Shown one piece after another: positions 27,075-37,906 of a stretch of 64,000 nucleotides of DNA. The position numbers were made by a program, and so were the translations under genes. Under the pieces are notes generated by a model. The model ran no database searches. It had not been told where the DNA came from and worked only from the letters and a program-made list of their open reading frames with translations. Numbering within the stretch: the first letter of the stretch is position 1; the number at the start of each line of letters is the position of its first letter. The stretch is from Piromyces finnis. Taxonomy: Eukaryota > Neocallimastigomycota > Neocallimastigomycetes > Neocallimastigales > Neocallimastigaceae. Location: contig MCFH01000004.1 in assembly GCA_002104945.1 (NCBI GenBank), positions 455,001-519,000 on the forward strand, in the 5' to 3' direction.

Positions 27075-29163
27075 ATGTTAAGTAACAATCATGGGGATTT
27101 CAATAACCTTCAAAATACTCGTAGGGCAAGAGGAAGTAGTGATGATATTTACGATTTAACAAATTATATTTCAAATTTGAATTTTTCTAGTCATGACAAT
27201 GTTTCTCTTTCTTCCAACCTATCATCTGCAAGTATTAGTTAATGATGATAGTGATTACGATTTTTCAGAGATTATTCAATATTCAGAAAAAATCATAGAT
27301 ACTAAATATACCAACAAGTGTCACCCTGTCCTTTTTTTTTTTTTTATTAATTCTCTATCATTCTGTGGATGAAGATCAATATCCATCCATTTATCAAGAG
27401 TTAAAATGTTTTTTAATGGAAAAGGGATTAATGAAAGGAGAAATGGATGAAAAAGTTTTGCAATTCGATTTAAATGAATTAATTTATCGTTGTTTTGATA
27501 TCCTACCAGAAAATTTAATTAATATGGCAAAAATTTATACTATTAAAATGTGTTATCATTCGCATAAAGAAAATCTCAATAAGATTATTATTATTAATTG
27601 TTATATTATTTTCCAACTTTGTTGTTTAGTGTACAATAATCATTGATATAAATTTGAATACCCTAGACATGGCTGGACAAAAATATCCGAATTAGAAATT
27701 GTTCAAGACATTAATATATTTTTTGGTATGCGTTTGGAAAGTCTTTGTGAGCAATTAAAAGTCTCATTAGATAATTTTCCCTTTAATATATCTGAATATC
27801 TCTGTTCCAATTTTGTAGGAGCTAAAGATATTGAACAGGTAAATTGAGTATTGAGTGTTATACCTTAAAGATTTCAAAGATAATGTTGATAAGAGTCCGG
27901 TTTTACGATGTAATGATTGTGTCTATAATTTCAGACTGCGAAAAACAAGATCTGGTAGACCAAGTGATTTTTGTGTAAAAGGGACCGGTTATGACTTTTA
28001 TTCTGAAGAGAATAATGAATAAACGAGAGGGTTAGTGATGCAATTCTTTCAAGACGTATTTATTGATGAAGAATTTATCACCTATGTCTTTAAAGTTTTA
28101 GCTTCCACACTAACCCTTGGTAATAAATTATGTTCCTTTCTTTTCTTCATTGGTAGTGGTAGTAATGGTAAAACCACTCTAAGTAATATGCTAAAATATG
28201 CTTTAGGGGATTATACGGCTACGCCTAATGTTTCCTTATTTCTAAGCCAATCTGTGACAGCAGATAAACCCAATCCACATATGTATGAGTTGAATAATGC
28301 CCGTATAGCAATATGTGAAGAACCTGATGTTAAATCCGTGACCATTACTGGTGATGCCAAAGCTATTACAGGAAATGTTGGTATTTTACGAACGAGAATT
28401 CTTTATCAAAATTTAGAATCCATCTATGTTGATCTTCTTCCAATCATTAATACGAATTACAAGTTAACCATTACCAATATTGATACTGCTTTGATAGATC
28501 GAATTATTGCCATTCCTTTTCTTCAACGATTTCTTCCAAAGCATCAAAAAGAACGAGAAGAAAAAGCGGGGGATACACATGTTAAGATAAAAATGGTTCA
28601 ACCTCTATGGCAAGGAAGACATCTACAACGACTTGCACCTGCTTTTATGCATCTTCTTCTTGACTATTATCAAGAGGATTATACAAAGGTAGGCATGCCA
28701 GTAATCGTACGAAAGCATGCCAAAGATTTTATTTTACGATGTGATCATGTTGGACGTTTTATTAAGTCAAAGTTAGAGGATGTTTATGGGGAAGAAAATA
28801 CAATTCTTTATGATAATTATCAAAAACATGAAGAAAAATCCGTCATTCATGATGGTGAAGATACAACTATTAAAGAAGTAAATGATGATACCATCCATAA
28901 TAACACATCAATTTCTGATCCATTTTTGAAATTAGATCAACTCAAAAATATTAGTAATGTTTTGATATTAAAGTTGGAAGATGTGTATGGTGTATGGTTT
29001 CTATCGAAAGTAGTATCGAGCTTATGTAACCACACGTACGCTTAACTATACTATTACGGAATTTCGTTTAGATTTAATCAAATATAAGGTACGATTAAGA
29101 AAAGGTCATCAATTACAAGGTTTAACTTCTCCAGAGGATGATTATTTAGTAGGTAAGACTTAA
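27075..29163 (+). pseudogene. Broken D5-type primase-helicase gene (viral or plasmid ancestry)
   Basis: The clearest part, 27890-29045, shows the order of D5-family proteins. First is a short N-G/C-V-Y-N/D-F/L ... GRPSDF ... GTGYDF segment, then a D5_N-like helical region. Next is an SF3-type helicase with Walker A GSGSNGKT (about 28149-28172) and a Walker B-like CEEPD (about 28315-28329), then ITGD...TRILYQN and an IIAIPF segment. Such proteins replicate DNA in nucleocytoplasmic large DNA viruses, virophages and related plasmids, and are not fungal housekeeping genes. Defects: an in-frame TAA before 28025; a frameshift near 29040, after which an open C-terminal piece continues to 29163; a disrupted region at 27840-27880 (possible intron or frameshift); and fragmentary N-terminal ORFs from 27075. 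G+C is higher than in flanking DNA. A poly(A) of about 31 bases follows at 29203. It is non-functional as it stands unless spliced. Confidence 0.75.
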
Positions 29164-29199
29164 AAAAAAAACCTATTTATTTAATACTAATAATAATAT

Positions 29200-29235
<36 letters not shown>

Positions 29236-29375
29236 AATATATACTATTATATTATTATGAATATATATCTCTCTTTCAGAAATCTAGGATAAACATTAAT
29301 TTATATATTAATGCTTAATGAGATTTTATTATAAAATAAACTAATGTTGTATCTAATACATAATTTCAATAGTTT

Positions 29376-29541
29376 TTAATATTTGTAAATATCTATCTCT
29401 ATATTTATACATTTATTCAACTTTGTTATTTTAATATTTGTAAATATCTATCTCTATATTTATACATTTATTCAACTTTGTTATTTTAATATTTGTAAAT
29501 ATCTATCTCTATATTTATACATTTATTCAACTTTGTTATTT
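29376..29541 (+). repeat. 55-base unit, three tandem copies
   Basis: Three essentially identical copies of a unit beginning TTTAATATTTGTAAATATCT and ending TTCAACTTTGTTAT. Non-coding, just downstream of the D5-type pseudogene. Confidence 0.9.
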
Positions 29542-31812
29542 TAATAAAGGTAAAAGACTTTTTTTTTTTTCTTACATTGGAAGCATGTAACCAAAAAAAT
29601 ACCACCACCTGCGATGATGGTGACATTTAAAAAATCTTTTTTTTTTTTTTAAATTTTAATCGTAAACAAATTTATATTAAAAAATTTTTAAAGTTTTTTT
29701 TTTACCATCCTTTTTTTTTTGGAGATGGTCAGTAATGAAGAAACCCATCATCATTGTCATCAGCAGCATCATTGCTATCCTTACATTAATACGACCTTAA
29801 AATGTAGAATTAATTTCAAAAAGAGCAAAGAAATACTTTTTAATTACAACTAACAAACAAGCAAATAAAAAGAATCAGTTTTTATATGTGTATATGTCAA
29901 CTTTTTTTTTAATAAGTTAATTGACATCTATTTTCTCTTTTTTTTTTTTTTTTTTTTTAAAAAAAGGTGACTAAATAATAATAACAAGCTAGTCATTGTT
30001 ATTTTTATTCAAATCTTTTTAATCCTTTCTATTATTATTTTTTTTTTTTTTTCTTTTCTTTCTTTTCATACATAAAAGTGACAACAAATCTCCTCCCTTA
30101 TTTAAAATTGTGTGAAACAAATCTCCTTTTTTTTTAATTTTCAGTTCATCTGTCACTTTTTTAAAAACATAAATTTATGTTTTCATCCCATTATTTAATA
30201 TAACCACATGTAGTTCACATGTCTATACTATCACTGTCAATTCTGTGTAACAATAAAAAGGTTAAATTTAAAAAATCAATCAATCATTTTGCAAAATCAG
30301 ATTAAATACACCAATAATATTATTTTCGATCCATTAGCCTATCAAATGAAATGAAATGTATTAAAACAAAAATGGATTATATACTAGATTAAACTTTTAA
30401 TCTATATTGCCATATATTATACCATATATTATTTTATGAACTAAATCCTTTTTTTAAAAATTTTCATATTGACTGGAATCAATAAAAAATAAGGATAAAA
30501 TGATTTGTATATTAACAATATAATTTAATATATGAAATATAAATATTGTTGATGAAAAGATGTTACAAAAAAAGAATGAATGAATAAATAAATATTTAAA
30601 TAAATAGTAATAGATATATGAATGAATGATAACTATGAATTTAAATAAATTATTAATTTTTTTTTTTTTAAAGTCTTCTTTTAAACCATGTTAGAGGGGG
30701 AGGGATCTTCATAGACAGTCTTTTAATGTATTATTTGGTGGTGTTAGGTGTCGAGAGTTGAGCGATTATAAAAGAAATCCTCATTATCCCTACGATAATA
30801 AAAGTTTAATTATCTATTAGAGATAAAGATTTTATCGGTACAAAGGATAATTGATATTTTAATCAATTTTTTTTGTATGTGATAAAATTCTTATGGTTTG
30901 ATTAGAAATAACCAGAATCTTAAAAAGAGTTACCACAAAAGTCTGGTAGTCTGATAATTCTCTAATTATTATCTCTCTTTTACTATTAATACACAAAGAG
31001 TAGGATTAAAATAAATGGATTCCTTTTTTTTTTTTTTTATTATAATCAACAATAACAACAATGTATTTTTTTTTTTTACTATTCTTCTTTCATTACTATG
31101 CTTATGTTTATTACCACCACCACCCTATAGGCTTATTATAGGCCTGCTATTCCCTTTTTTAACCTCCCTTTTTTTTTTCTTTTAATTTGTTTTTTTTTTT
31201 TAAATTAAAAATTAAAGTTTATCTGTAATATATTATAAATCAAATATAAATAAATTAAAAATATATGATCAAATATATTAAAAAGAATAAAATCTATTGA
31301 TTCAAATTATTTTTAATATATGAGAAAAGTTTTGAATTTTTTTTTTTTTTTTTTTTTTTTTGAATATAAAAATTTGAAGAGAAAACGTTTTTTCAAATTT
31401 TTTCTTTCTTCTTTTTTTTTTTAATAAAGAAGGAAAAAAAAAAAGGAAGTCTTCCTACCACCTAAAAGAAAATAAAATTTAAAAGTCAAATTTATTTTCT
31501 TTAATAATAAAAAAAACTTTTGAATTATTTCATTTTTATTTTTTTTATTCAATCTAATTTATTTATTTATTAATATTTAATTTATAATCAATTCCTTAAA
31601 AAAAAAAAAGGTAAATATTGAAAAGTAAACTATAAAAGAAATCATTATACCCTTTTTTGTAGTTTAGGAAAAAAAAAAACTTAAGTTTACTTAATATGAG
31701 ATATTAACATATTTTATGTTATCATATTATAGGAAATAAAAAACAATAAAAAAATACAATAATACAAATAATTATTTTATCATAGAATTAAATTAAAAAT
31801 AATATATCAAAA
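29542..31812. other. Intergenic region and 5' UTR of the carbamoyl-phosphate synthase gene
   Basis: A 2.3-kb region with many T-runs. A block of higher complexity at about 30680-30990 (GTTAGAGGGGGAGGGATC and following) has no ORF and could be regulatory or a non-coding RNA. A GT at 31611 and a TAG ending at 31732 suggest a 5' UTR intron directly before the start codon. Only trivially short upstream ORFs (3 and 7 codons, inside that putative intron) are present. Confidence 0.4.
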
Positions 31813-33270
31813 ATGATTTCTTCAATAAATTTAACTAATGCTATCGCCAAAAACGTTACAAAGGCTGTTGGTCTTAGACCACTTATTGGTTCAGTCAGTC
31901 AATTAGCTAGAGTTAACAATCAATTAAATACTATCAATAGATCATTTGCTTCAGTTTCTGTTAACCCAATTGGTATTAACAAAAACCAAAAGAACGTTCA
32001 AGCTAATGTTTTCAAGAACCAAGCTAAAACTCCATCCCAACTTAACAAACAACCACCAAGAATTCCAGCTACTTTCACTTTAAAGACTGGTCAATCTTTC
32101 AAGGGTACTTCATTTGGTGCTCCACTTACTGAAAGTGTTTCTGGTGAAGTTGTATTCACTACCTCTTTAGTTGGTTACCCAGAATCTATGACTGATCCTT
32201 CTTACAAGGGTCAAATTTTAGTTTTTACCCAACCACTTATTGGTAATTATGGTATCCCAGCTCAAGAAATGGATGAATTCGGTTTATTCAAGCATTTTGA
32301 AAGTAATGATATTCACGTAAAGGCTATTATTGTCTGTGATTACGCTAAAAAATACTCACACTGGAGAGCTGTTGAAAGTTTAGGTGAATGGTGCGCTAGA
32401 CATAACATTCCAGCTATTGAAGGTGTTGATACCAGAGCTGTTGTTACTATTTTAAGAGAACAAGGTTCTACTCTTGGTGAAATTTTAATTGGTGATGCCA
32501 AACCAGCCAAGGAATTAGAAGATCCAAACAAAAGAAACTTAGTCGCTGAAGTTTCTGTTAAGCAAAAGCAAATCTACAACAAGGGTGCTGAATTTAAGAT
32601 TGCTCTTATTGATTGTGGTGCTAAACAAAATATTATCAGATGCTTATGTAAGAGAGGTGCTGAAGTTCATCTTGTTCCATGGGATCACGATTTCTCAAAG
32701 GATATCACTAAATACAATGGTTACTTCATCTCAAATGGTCCAGGTAACCCAGACTATTGTGATAAGACCATTGAAAATTTAAGATACTTACTTGTTCGTG
32801 AATCAGCTAAGGCTGTCCCAACTCCAATCTTTGGTATTTGTATGGGTAATTTATTATTAGCTTCTGCTGCTGGTTTTGAAACTTACAAATTACCATACGG
32901 TAACAGAGGTCACAACCAACCAGCTATCAACTTAAAGACCAACCAATGTGTCATTACTTCTCAAAATCACGGTTTTGCTATTCGTGATTCTGAAGACAAG
33001 ATGGTTCAAGGATGGGAAAAATACTTTGTTAATGCTAACGATGGTTCCAATGAAGGTATTCGTCACAAGACTCTTCCATTTGCTTCTGTCCAATACCACC
33101 CAGAAGCTAAGGCTGGTCCACATGATACTGAATACTTATTCGATGAATACATGGAAACTGTTAGAGAATACAATAACCTTAAACAACAACAAGAAACTGC
33201 TCAAGCCGATAAGAATGTTTCAGTTCAAAATCCATCTAAAAAGATTAATGTTACCGTTACTTCATCATAA
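31813..33270 (+). CDS. CPA1: Carbamoyl-phosphate synthase small (glutaminase) subunit, organelle-targeted
   Basis: Single exon, 485 residues. The N terminus (1-50) is rich in Ser/Asn/Arg/Ala, lacks acidic residues and contains RSFAS, an organelle presequence. In this phylum, which lacks conventional mitochondria, that implies the hydrogenosome. Residues about 85-225 are the CPSase small-chain domain (LKTGQSFKGTSFG, VGYPESMTDPSY, GVDTRA). Residues about 262-450 are the class I glutamine amidotransferase domain with FISNGPGNP, nucleophile elbow FGICMGN (Cys343), SQNHGFAI, and QYHPEA (His429, Glu431). The enzyme releases ammonia from glutamine for carbamoyl phosphate, the first step of arginine synthesis. 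Oddity: the usual GHQ after the catalytic Cys reads GNL. The last 35 residues are a Gln/Ser/Lys-rich extension. Codons are biased to AAG/TTC/AAC/ATC forms, suggesting high expression. Confidence 0.93.
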   Translation: MISSINLTNAIAKNVTKAVGLRPLIGSVSQLARVNNQLNTINRSFASVSVNPIGINKNQKNVQANVFKNQAKTPSQLNKQPPRIPATFTLKTGQSFKGTSFGAPLTESVSGEVVFTTSLVGYPESMTDPSYKGQILVFTQPLIGNYGIPAQEMDEFGLFKHFESNDIHVKAIIVCDYAKKYSHWRAVESLGEWCARHNIPAIEGVDTRAVVTILREQGSTLGEILIGDAKPAKELEDPNKRNLVAEVSVKQKQIYNKGAEFKIALIDCGAKQNIIRCLCKRGAEVHLVPWDHDFSKDITKYNGYFISNGPGNPDYCDKTIENLRYLLVRESAKAVPTPIFGICMGNLLLASAAGFETYKLPYGNRGHNQPAINLKTNQCVITSQNHGFAIRDSEDKMVQGWEKYFVNANDGSNEGIRHKTLPFASVQYHPEAKAGPHDTEYLFDEYMETVREYNNLKQQQETAQADKNVSVQNPSKKINVTVTSS

Positions 33271-34239
33271 ATTAATCACATAAATTTTCGTCGCGAACAC
33301 CACTAGAATAACAAAACTTAATAATAGAAAGTATTATTATATATATATTTATTTTGGGGATGGTGGTGATTCATATCCGTAGTATAATATATAATCATAA
33401 ATATTTAATCTCACTTTTTTTTTTTATTTATCAAGAAAAAATTTTTTTATTTTAGAAGTATAATTTTAAGAACAATATTTATTTTTTTATATACCAAATT
33501 ATATACAAGAAACTTTTTAATCATTCATATTTTTAAGTTAAAAAAAAGTCTTTTTTTTAAGTGAAAAAGAAAAAGGAAAAAAAAAAAGAAAATGGAAAAA
33601 TTTATGTTTTTTTTTATTTTCCTTTGCTCAAGAAAAAAAGTATTTGGGAACAAGTAAAAAAAATTGATTAATAAGGGTGTTTAGTTTTAAAAGTCGTCAG
33701 TTTAAAAAAAACATGGATTTAAAAAATCAAAAAAAAAAAAAAAAAAAAAATTGAAAAAAAATGAAAAAAAAAAAAACCTTACATTTTTAATCATACCAAA
33801 AAAAATTAACAATAAAATAATAATAATCATTATTTATTTTTTTTTTAAAAATGTAGAACATCTTTTAGTATATTTTATTATAAAAATAAAGAATAATAAA
33901 ATTATTTTTTTTTAAAAAAGTTTTTGTTTTATAATTGAAAAAAGGCACGGGTAGAAGGAGTCATCATTCTCATGATGTGGTGTGTAAAGTATATCATTTT
34001 TTAAAAAACAATTTTATTTTTATAAAATGTGAAACTAAATCTTTTTTTATTTTATATTCCTTTTTTAAATTCCTTTTTTTTTTTTTTTTTTATTTCGTTT
34101 CTTTCAGGAAATAATTTAGTGATGTGCTTCATTGAAAAGGTAAGTTTATTTTTTTTTTTTTTTAAAAAAAAACTATTATATTTAAAAAAAAAAAAAAAAT
34201 TATTAACCTCTTTGGGTGTTATACATCCGTAAATTACTT
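33271..34239. other. Intergenic region
   Basis: A/T runs only, with a 28-base A-run near 33730. No gene seen. Confidence 0.6.
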
Positions 34240-34708
34240 TTATCCAATAAAAAGGAATTGATGATGATAATACTAGGGATTCTCCTTTAGGAAATTCAAT
34301 TAAAGCCCAATACTAGGATGACAATAAATTTATTGTAAAACTCAAGATTTTATTAAATTATGCCATGAGTACCCAGAGTTTGCCTATGATTGATTTCTAT
34401 TGGCTATTGAAAGCAAGAAGCAGATACAAGTTTAGAGGGCTAAAGTTGCAAAAGATGCTACATTTGTTGAATCAGTTTGTCGTAACTACTATCCATGTTA
34501 CAGGTGTGGGGGATCAAAGTATTAAACATTGATTATTAGATTGTCCAACTTTTTTTTTTTTTTTTTGGATATCCGTAGTTGTATAGTCCAACTATTTCAT
34601 TTCATCCGTCCTATCAATAATAATGAAAATGTTAATATCAGTAGAGATAATAATAATATTAATAGTAATAGTAACAATAGTAATAATAATAACAACAACA
34701 ACAACAAC

Positions 34709-34760
<52 letters not shown>

Positions 34761-35360
34761 GTAGAAGTAGTAGTAGTAGCAGCAGTAGTAGAAGTAATAG
34801 CAATAGTGAAGATAATAATTCTAATTTAGATAGTAATTTAATGAATAAAATAGTAATAATTTTAATCACCCGGTGAATATTAATGAGTATGATTATTTTA
34901 GTGTATATGCAATAAAATACTTAAATTCCTTCTTGGGAGAAAAAGTTTTAACAACGTCAATTCCAATTCAAGGGAACGGAGAAAGAACTTTGCAAGTGTC
35001 AGGTTTGATCGGGTACTTTTGAAGGAACACCATTCTTGGCGGTAACAACAGAACTTCTAACCAAAATTATGTCATTTGTTATGGACCAGCAATGGTCAAG
35101 GTTCAAAAGGTTTGAAGCAACATCCAAGAGCGTCAATGCTGAAGAAACAGTAAGACAGGCCAGGAGGGGATAATTTTATTCCATGACAAAGTTTTTGATC
35201 TTTGACTTGGTGTCCCATTGGATGTCAACTACAATTATTATACTTTTAATAGTGGCTTTCTTACTACAATTAAAATGACTCGAATACATTATAACCCAAT
35301 TTATATTCATTTGTGTTTATTTAAACCTATTTTTTTAATTTTTATTTTATTTTTTTTTTT
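34240..35360 (+). mobile_element. Decayed gag/protease retroelement fragment, copy B
   Basis: Reading across frames from about 34300 gives a Gag-like helical segment, then a zinc-knuckle signature. The first two cysteines lie in CYRCGG (34495-34512), and the His and last Cys lie in another frame about 34525-34546. A poly-Asn/Ser linker follows (TAA/AGT repeats, about 34615-34840). After that come KYLNSFLGEKVL (34917-) and a retropepsin-like region. The end near 35193-35220 (TTTGATCTTTGACTTGGTGTCCC) matches the DxxLGxP motif of retroviral-type proteases. Stops and shifts are frequent, so this is a dead relic. Blocks match copy A (21.4-22.1 kb), and a third scrap of the 5' part recurs near 35460-35490. 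The gag-to-protease order indicates an LTR-type element, but LTRs and reverse transcriptase were not found. Confidence 0.6.
34670..34800 (+). repeat. AAT/AAC/AGT triplet repeat within retroelement copy B
   Basis: Triplet runs AAC, AAT then AGT/AGC. In one frame they give poly-Asn then poly-Ser, consistent with a flexible linker that has expanded. Confidence 0.8.
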
Positions 35361-35756
35361 ACTTTTTTTTTTTTATTTTATTTTTTATAACATATATTAT
35401 AATTTTAATTAAATTAATAAAATTTAAAAATAGTTGATGCCGTTAAAATAAAAAAAAAATGAAAAGGAATTTATGATGATACTAGGAATCATTTAATTAT
35501 TATTATTATTATTTTTTTTTTTGGTTTAGTTAAACCATCCATTGATTTATAATCGTTAGTGTCTACTAAAGAAAATTGACCCATCCTTCGATAAGAAAAA
35601 ATGGAAACCTTTGATATCCTTTGTGACTACTAGGAAGATAATTATTATTATTTTTTATCCCACTTTATACACTTTATAATATTTAAGGTATTATTATTAC
35701 AATATACTGATATAATAGTGTAATAATCATTCTTCTTTTTAATATACCATTGATTT
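35361..35756. other. Intergenic region with retroelement debris
   Basis: Contains AAAGGAATTTATGATGATACTAGG-type sequence similar to 34252-34280, then AT-rich DNA. No gene seen. Confidence 0.4.
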
Positions 35757-36258
35757 TTAAAACTTTTTTATACACTTTGAAGAAATTCTTATTTTATCAG
35801 TTTTTGGTTCACGTTGAAGACATATTTTTATTATTTCCATCTCTTTTAAAATAATCACCCAAACCAAGCCCTCACCAACATCTACAATAGTATCACCAAT
35901 CGCTGGAATTTGAGAAACATAATATTTAGCATCTACAGAAAATCCTTCCCATCCATTTACTTTAACATTATATTTTGTTAAATTTGGTTCTTTAGGATTA
36001 TTACTTTGATAAATTTTTACGTACAACATCTTTACTTGGAAAATCTAAAATCAATCAACTATTATTATCGAATAAAAATTTAGTTAATCTGGTATTTACA
36101 TAATCTGATGATTCTTCTATATTAGAATCAAAATGATAATCATTAACTGTTTTTTTACCATCTACTCTTGCTACATTTATAAAATTGAAATTATTATATG
36201 GAATTGTTTCAGTTATTTTTTTGTGATAAATCTACACCTTTAATACTATTTGCTAAAC

Positions 36259-36444
36259 CATCTTGTGTAAATTTCCATTTTTCAGTTCCATATAAATCTA
36301 AATTATAAGCACCTTGAATACATCTTGTGTAAATTTCCATTTTTCAGTTCCATATAAATCTAAATTATAAGCACCTTGAATACATCTTGTGTAAATTTCC
36401 ATTTTTCAGTTCCATATAAATCTAAATTATAAGCACCTTGAATA
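36259..36444 (-). repeat. 62-base unit, three tandem copies inside the PI-PLC-like pseudogene
   Basis: Three perfect copies start at 36259, 36321 and 36383 with CATCTTGTGTAAATTTCC. Because 62 is not a multiple of three, the triplication shifts the reading frame and by itself disables the gene. Perfect identity implies a recent event. Confidence 0.95.
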
Positions 36445-36547
36445 CGATAAGTTTTATTAGTTTTTTTCGTTCAAAATAGGATTACATGTTAAATCATTAG
36501 TAGGGTATTTTCTACAACTTCCTATATTAGTATAAATCCTAGATTTT

Positions 36548-36622
36548 TGGCCATTTTAGCCAGACTTTTTAGCCAGACAAAATCTGACCTTAGCCAGGAT
36601 TTTAGCCAGACTTTTTATTGGT
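36548..36622. repeat. Short TTTAGCCAGA-type repeat cluster
   Basis: Five clustered copies or near copies of TTAGCC(A)GA within 75 bases. Part of the disrupted segment of the PI-PLC-like pseudogene. Confidence 0.6.
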
Positions 36623-37145
36623 AAATAAATCCCCAATCTTTCGTTCATCTATTACATCAGTAAAATGTAGATATCTATAACCATGTCTTATACTTAAACA
36701 AGGAATAGTATCTATACCAGGTATAGGTTTATTACCATGAAAAAGATACAATCATTCTTTTTCGTCATCATTCGTTGAAAGTCTTCCACCAAGATATCTG
36801 TTTCCTAAATATAATTGTTTTGTAATGTCTAAATTTTGAGTTTGTGGAAATGTAGCTTGAGTTCCATAAAGTGGACTATAATACATGGAATTAAGAATTC
36901 TATAATGTATTAATTTTTCTATATCATACGTTCCACTATCATGAAATATTGATTTCATAAAGATATGTACTATTGGATATAAAATTCATTCAATGAGCAT
37001 CAATATCAATATCATCCGCCGCCGCATTACTATTAATAAAAATACAAGCAATAATAAAAATTTCATTGGTAAATATTTATTATTTTATGCAAATATTATA
37101 TAGAATGATTTTTAATTCATGGAAAAAAAAAAACAAAAAAACAAA

Positions 37146-37906
37146 ATGTATGCTAAAAATATATTAATATTTATATGTATTATTCTATGTAATAGTAAAA
37201 TTAATACATATGAAATTCTAACCAAGGATGAAGTATTCAATATAACTAATAAATAAATATTATATTAGTTTTTATTGTAAAAATAAAATATGTGTTTCAA
37301 CAGATTATCAGTATAGTGATCATACTATTGAAATTCCCGATAAAAATGGTGAAGTAAAACAATACATTACAGATACATGTACATATGATGATATTAAAAT
37401 AAATAAATGTCATTTTCCAAAAAGTTGTACTATTGACTCAGAATGTTTATATAATAAGTGTTTTAATAATTTTTGTGTTTTTACTAACACTACATCAATA
37501 ATTCATTGTGATGATATCTAATACATCATCTATATTATTTAACGATAATAGTTCATATATGTATTGTGGTAAACCGTATGGTGAAGCATGTATTAACAAT
37601 GAAGAATGTTCTTCTATGAAATGTTATGAAAATCATTGTGCAATGCAATCTGATGGTCTCTCTGATAGTGATAGTGTAAAAGGATTAGCAGCAGCAGTTT
37701 TTTTAATGTTTATAATTATAATGATTGTAATAGGCATTTGTTTTAAATTTTATTATATTAAATATAAAAAAAGTATAATTTATTTCATTTGTTTTTTAGA
37801 TATTAATAATTATTCCCATTCAAAATCTAATTTGCATTGTGATAAATTAAATAGTGAAGAAGTTCATAAAATAATAAAAGTGATGATAATTAAATTGAAG
37901 AATTAA
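37146..37906 (+). pseudogene. Cysteine-rich type I membrane protein, probably frameshifted
   Basis: Exon 1 (37146-37194) encodes the signal peptide MYAKNILIFICIILCN. A GT-AG intron joins it in phase to 37304. The ectodomain carries two similar disulfide units: C-x5-C-x4-C-x4-C in SCTIDSECLYNKCFNNFC and in ACINNEECSSMKCYENHC. A one-base frame discontinuity lies between them, around 37505-37520, where the first frame meets a stop and the second frame takes over. A single transmembrane helix (about 37675-37745) and a short cytoplasmic tail follow, possibly with a 27-base mini-intron near 37773-37799. No named family is assigned; the cysteine spacing resembles EB/Dickkopf-like small disulfide modules. 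It is divergently oriented from the PI-PLC-like pseudogene, about 80 bases away. An assembly error would restore a gene. Confidence 0.5.

Larger units (their letters stand above)
35757..37066 (-). pseudogene. Secreted PI-PLC X-domain-like protein, pseudogene
   Basis: The minus strand opens at 37066 with a signal-peptide-like MKFLLLLVFLLI. It then passes through several frames. HDSGTYDI (about 36923-36946) resembles the GTHDSGTY catalytic block of bacterial-type phosphatidylinositol phospholipase C. ITKQLYLGNRYLGGRLS follows, comparable to the QL-x-x-GxRxLDxR block, then a YLFHGNKP segment carrying the second active-site histidine position. The C-terminal 90 codons (36029-35757) are intact and include a WEGFSV segment. 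At least four frameshifts or stops (about 37000, 36950, 36750, 36190, 36040) and a 62-base triplication at 36259-36444 break the gene. Some breaks could be unrecognised introns, but several lack splice signals. Family assignment rests on two motifs in the right order. Confidence 0.55.

Noticed and set aside
31441-31812. Arginine attenuator peptide uORF upstream of the CPA1-like gene
   Set aside because: Only 3- and 7-codon upstream ORFs occur, both inside a likely 5' UTR intron, with no attenuator-like peptide.
32340-33283. Other-frame ORFs inside the CPA1-like gene
   Set aside because: They are shadows of a clearly coding frame with conserved motifs.
34529-34876. Asn/Ser-rich host protein
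   Set aside because: It is the expanded linker between zinc-knuckle and protease relics of the retroelement.
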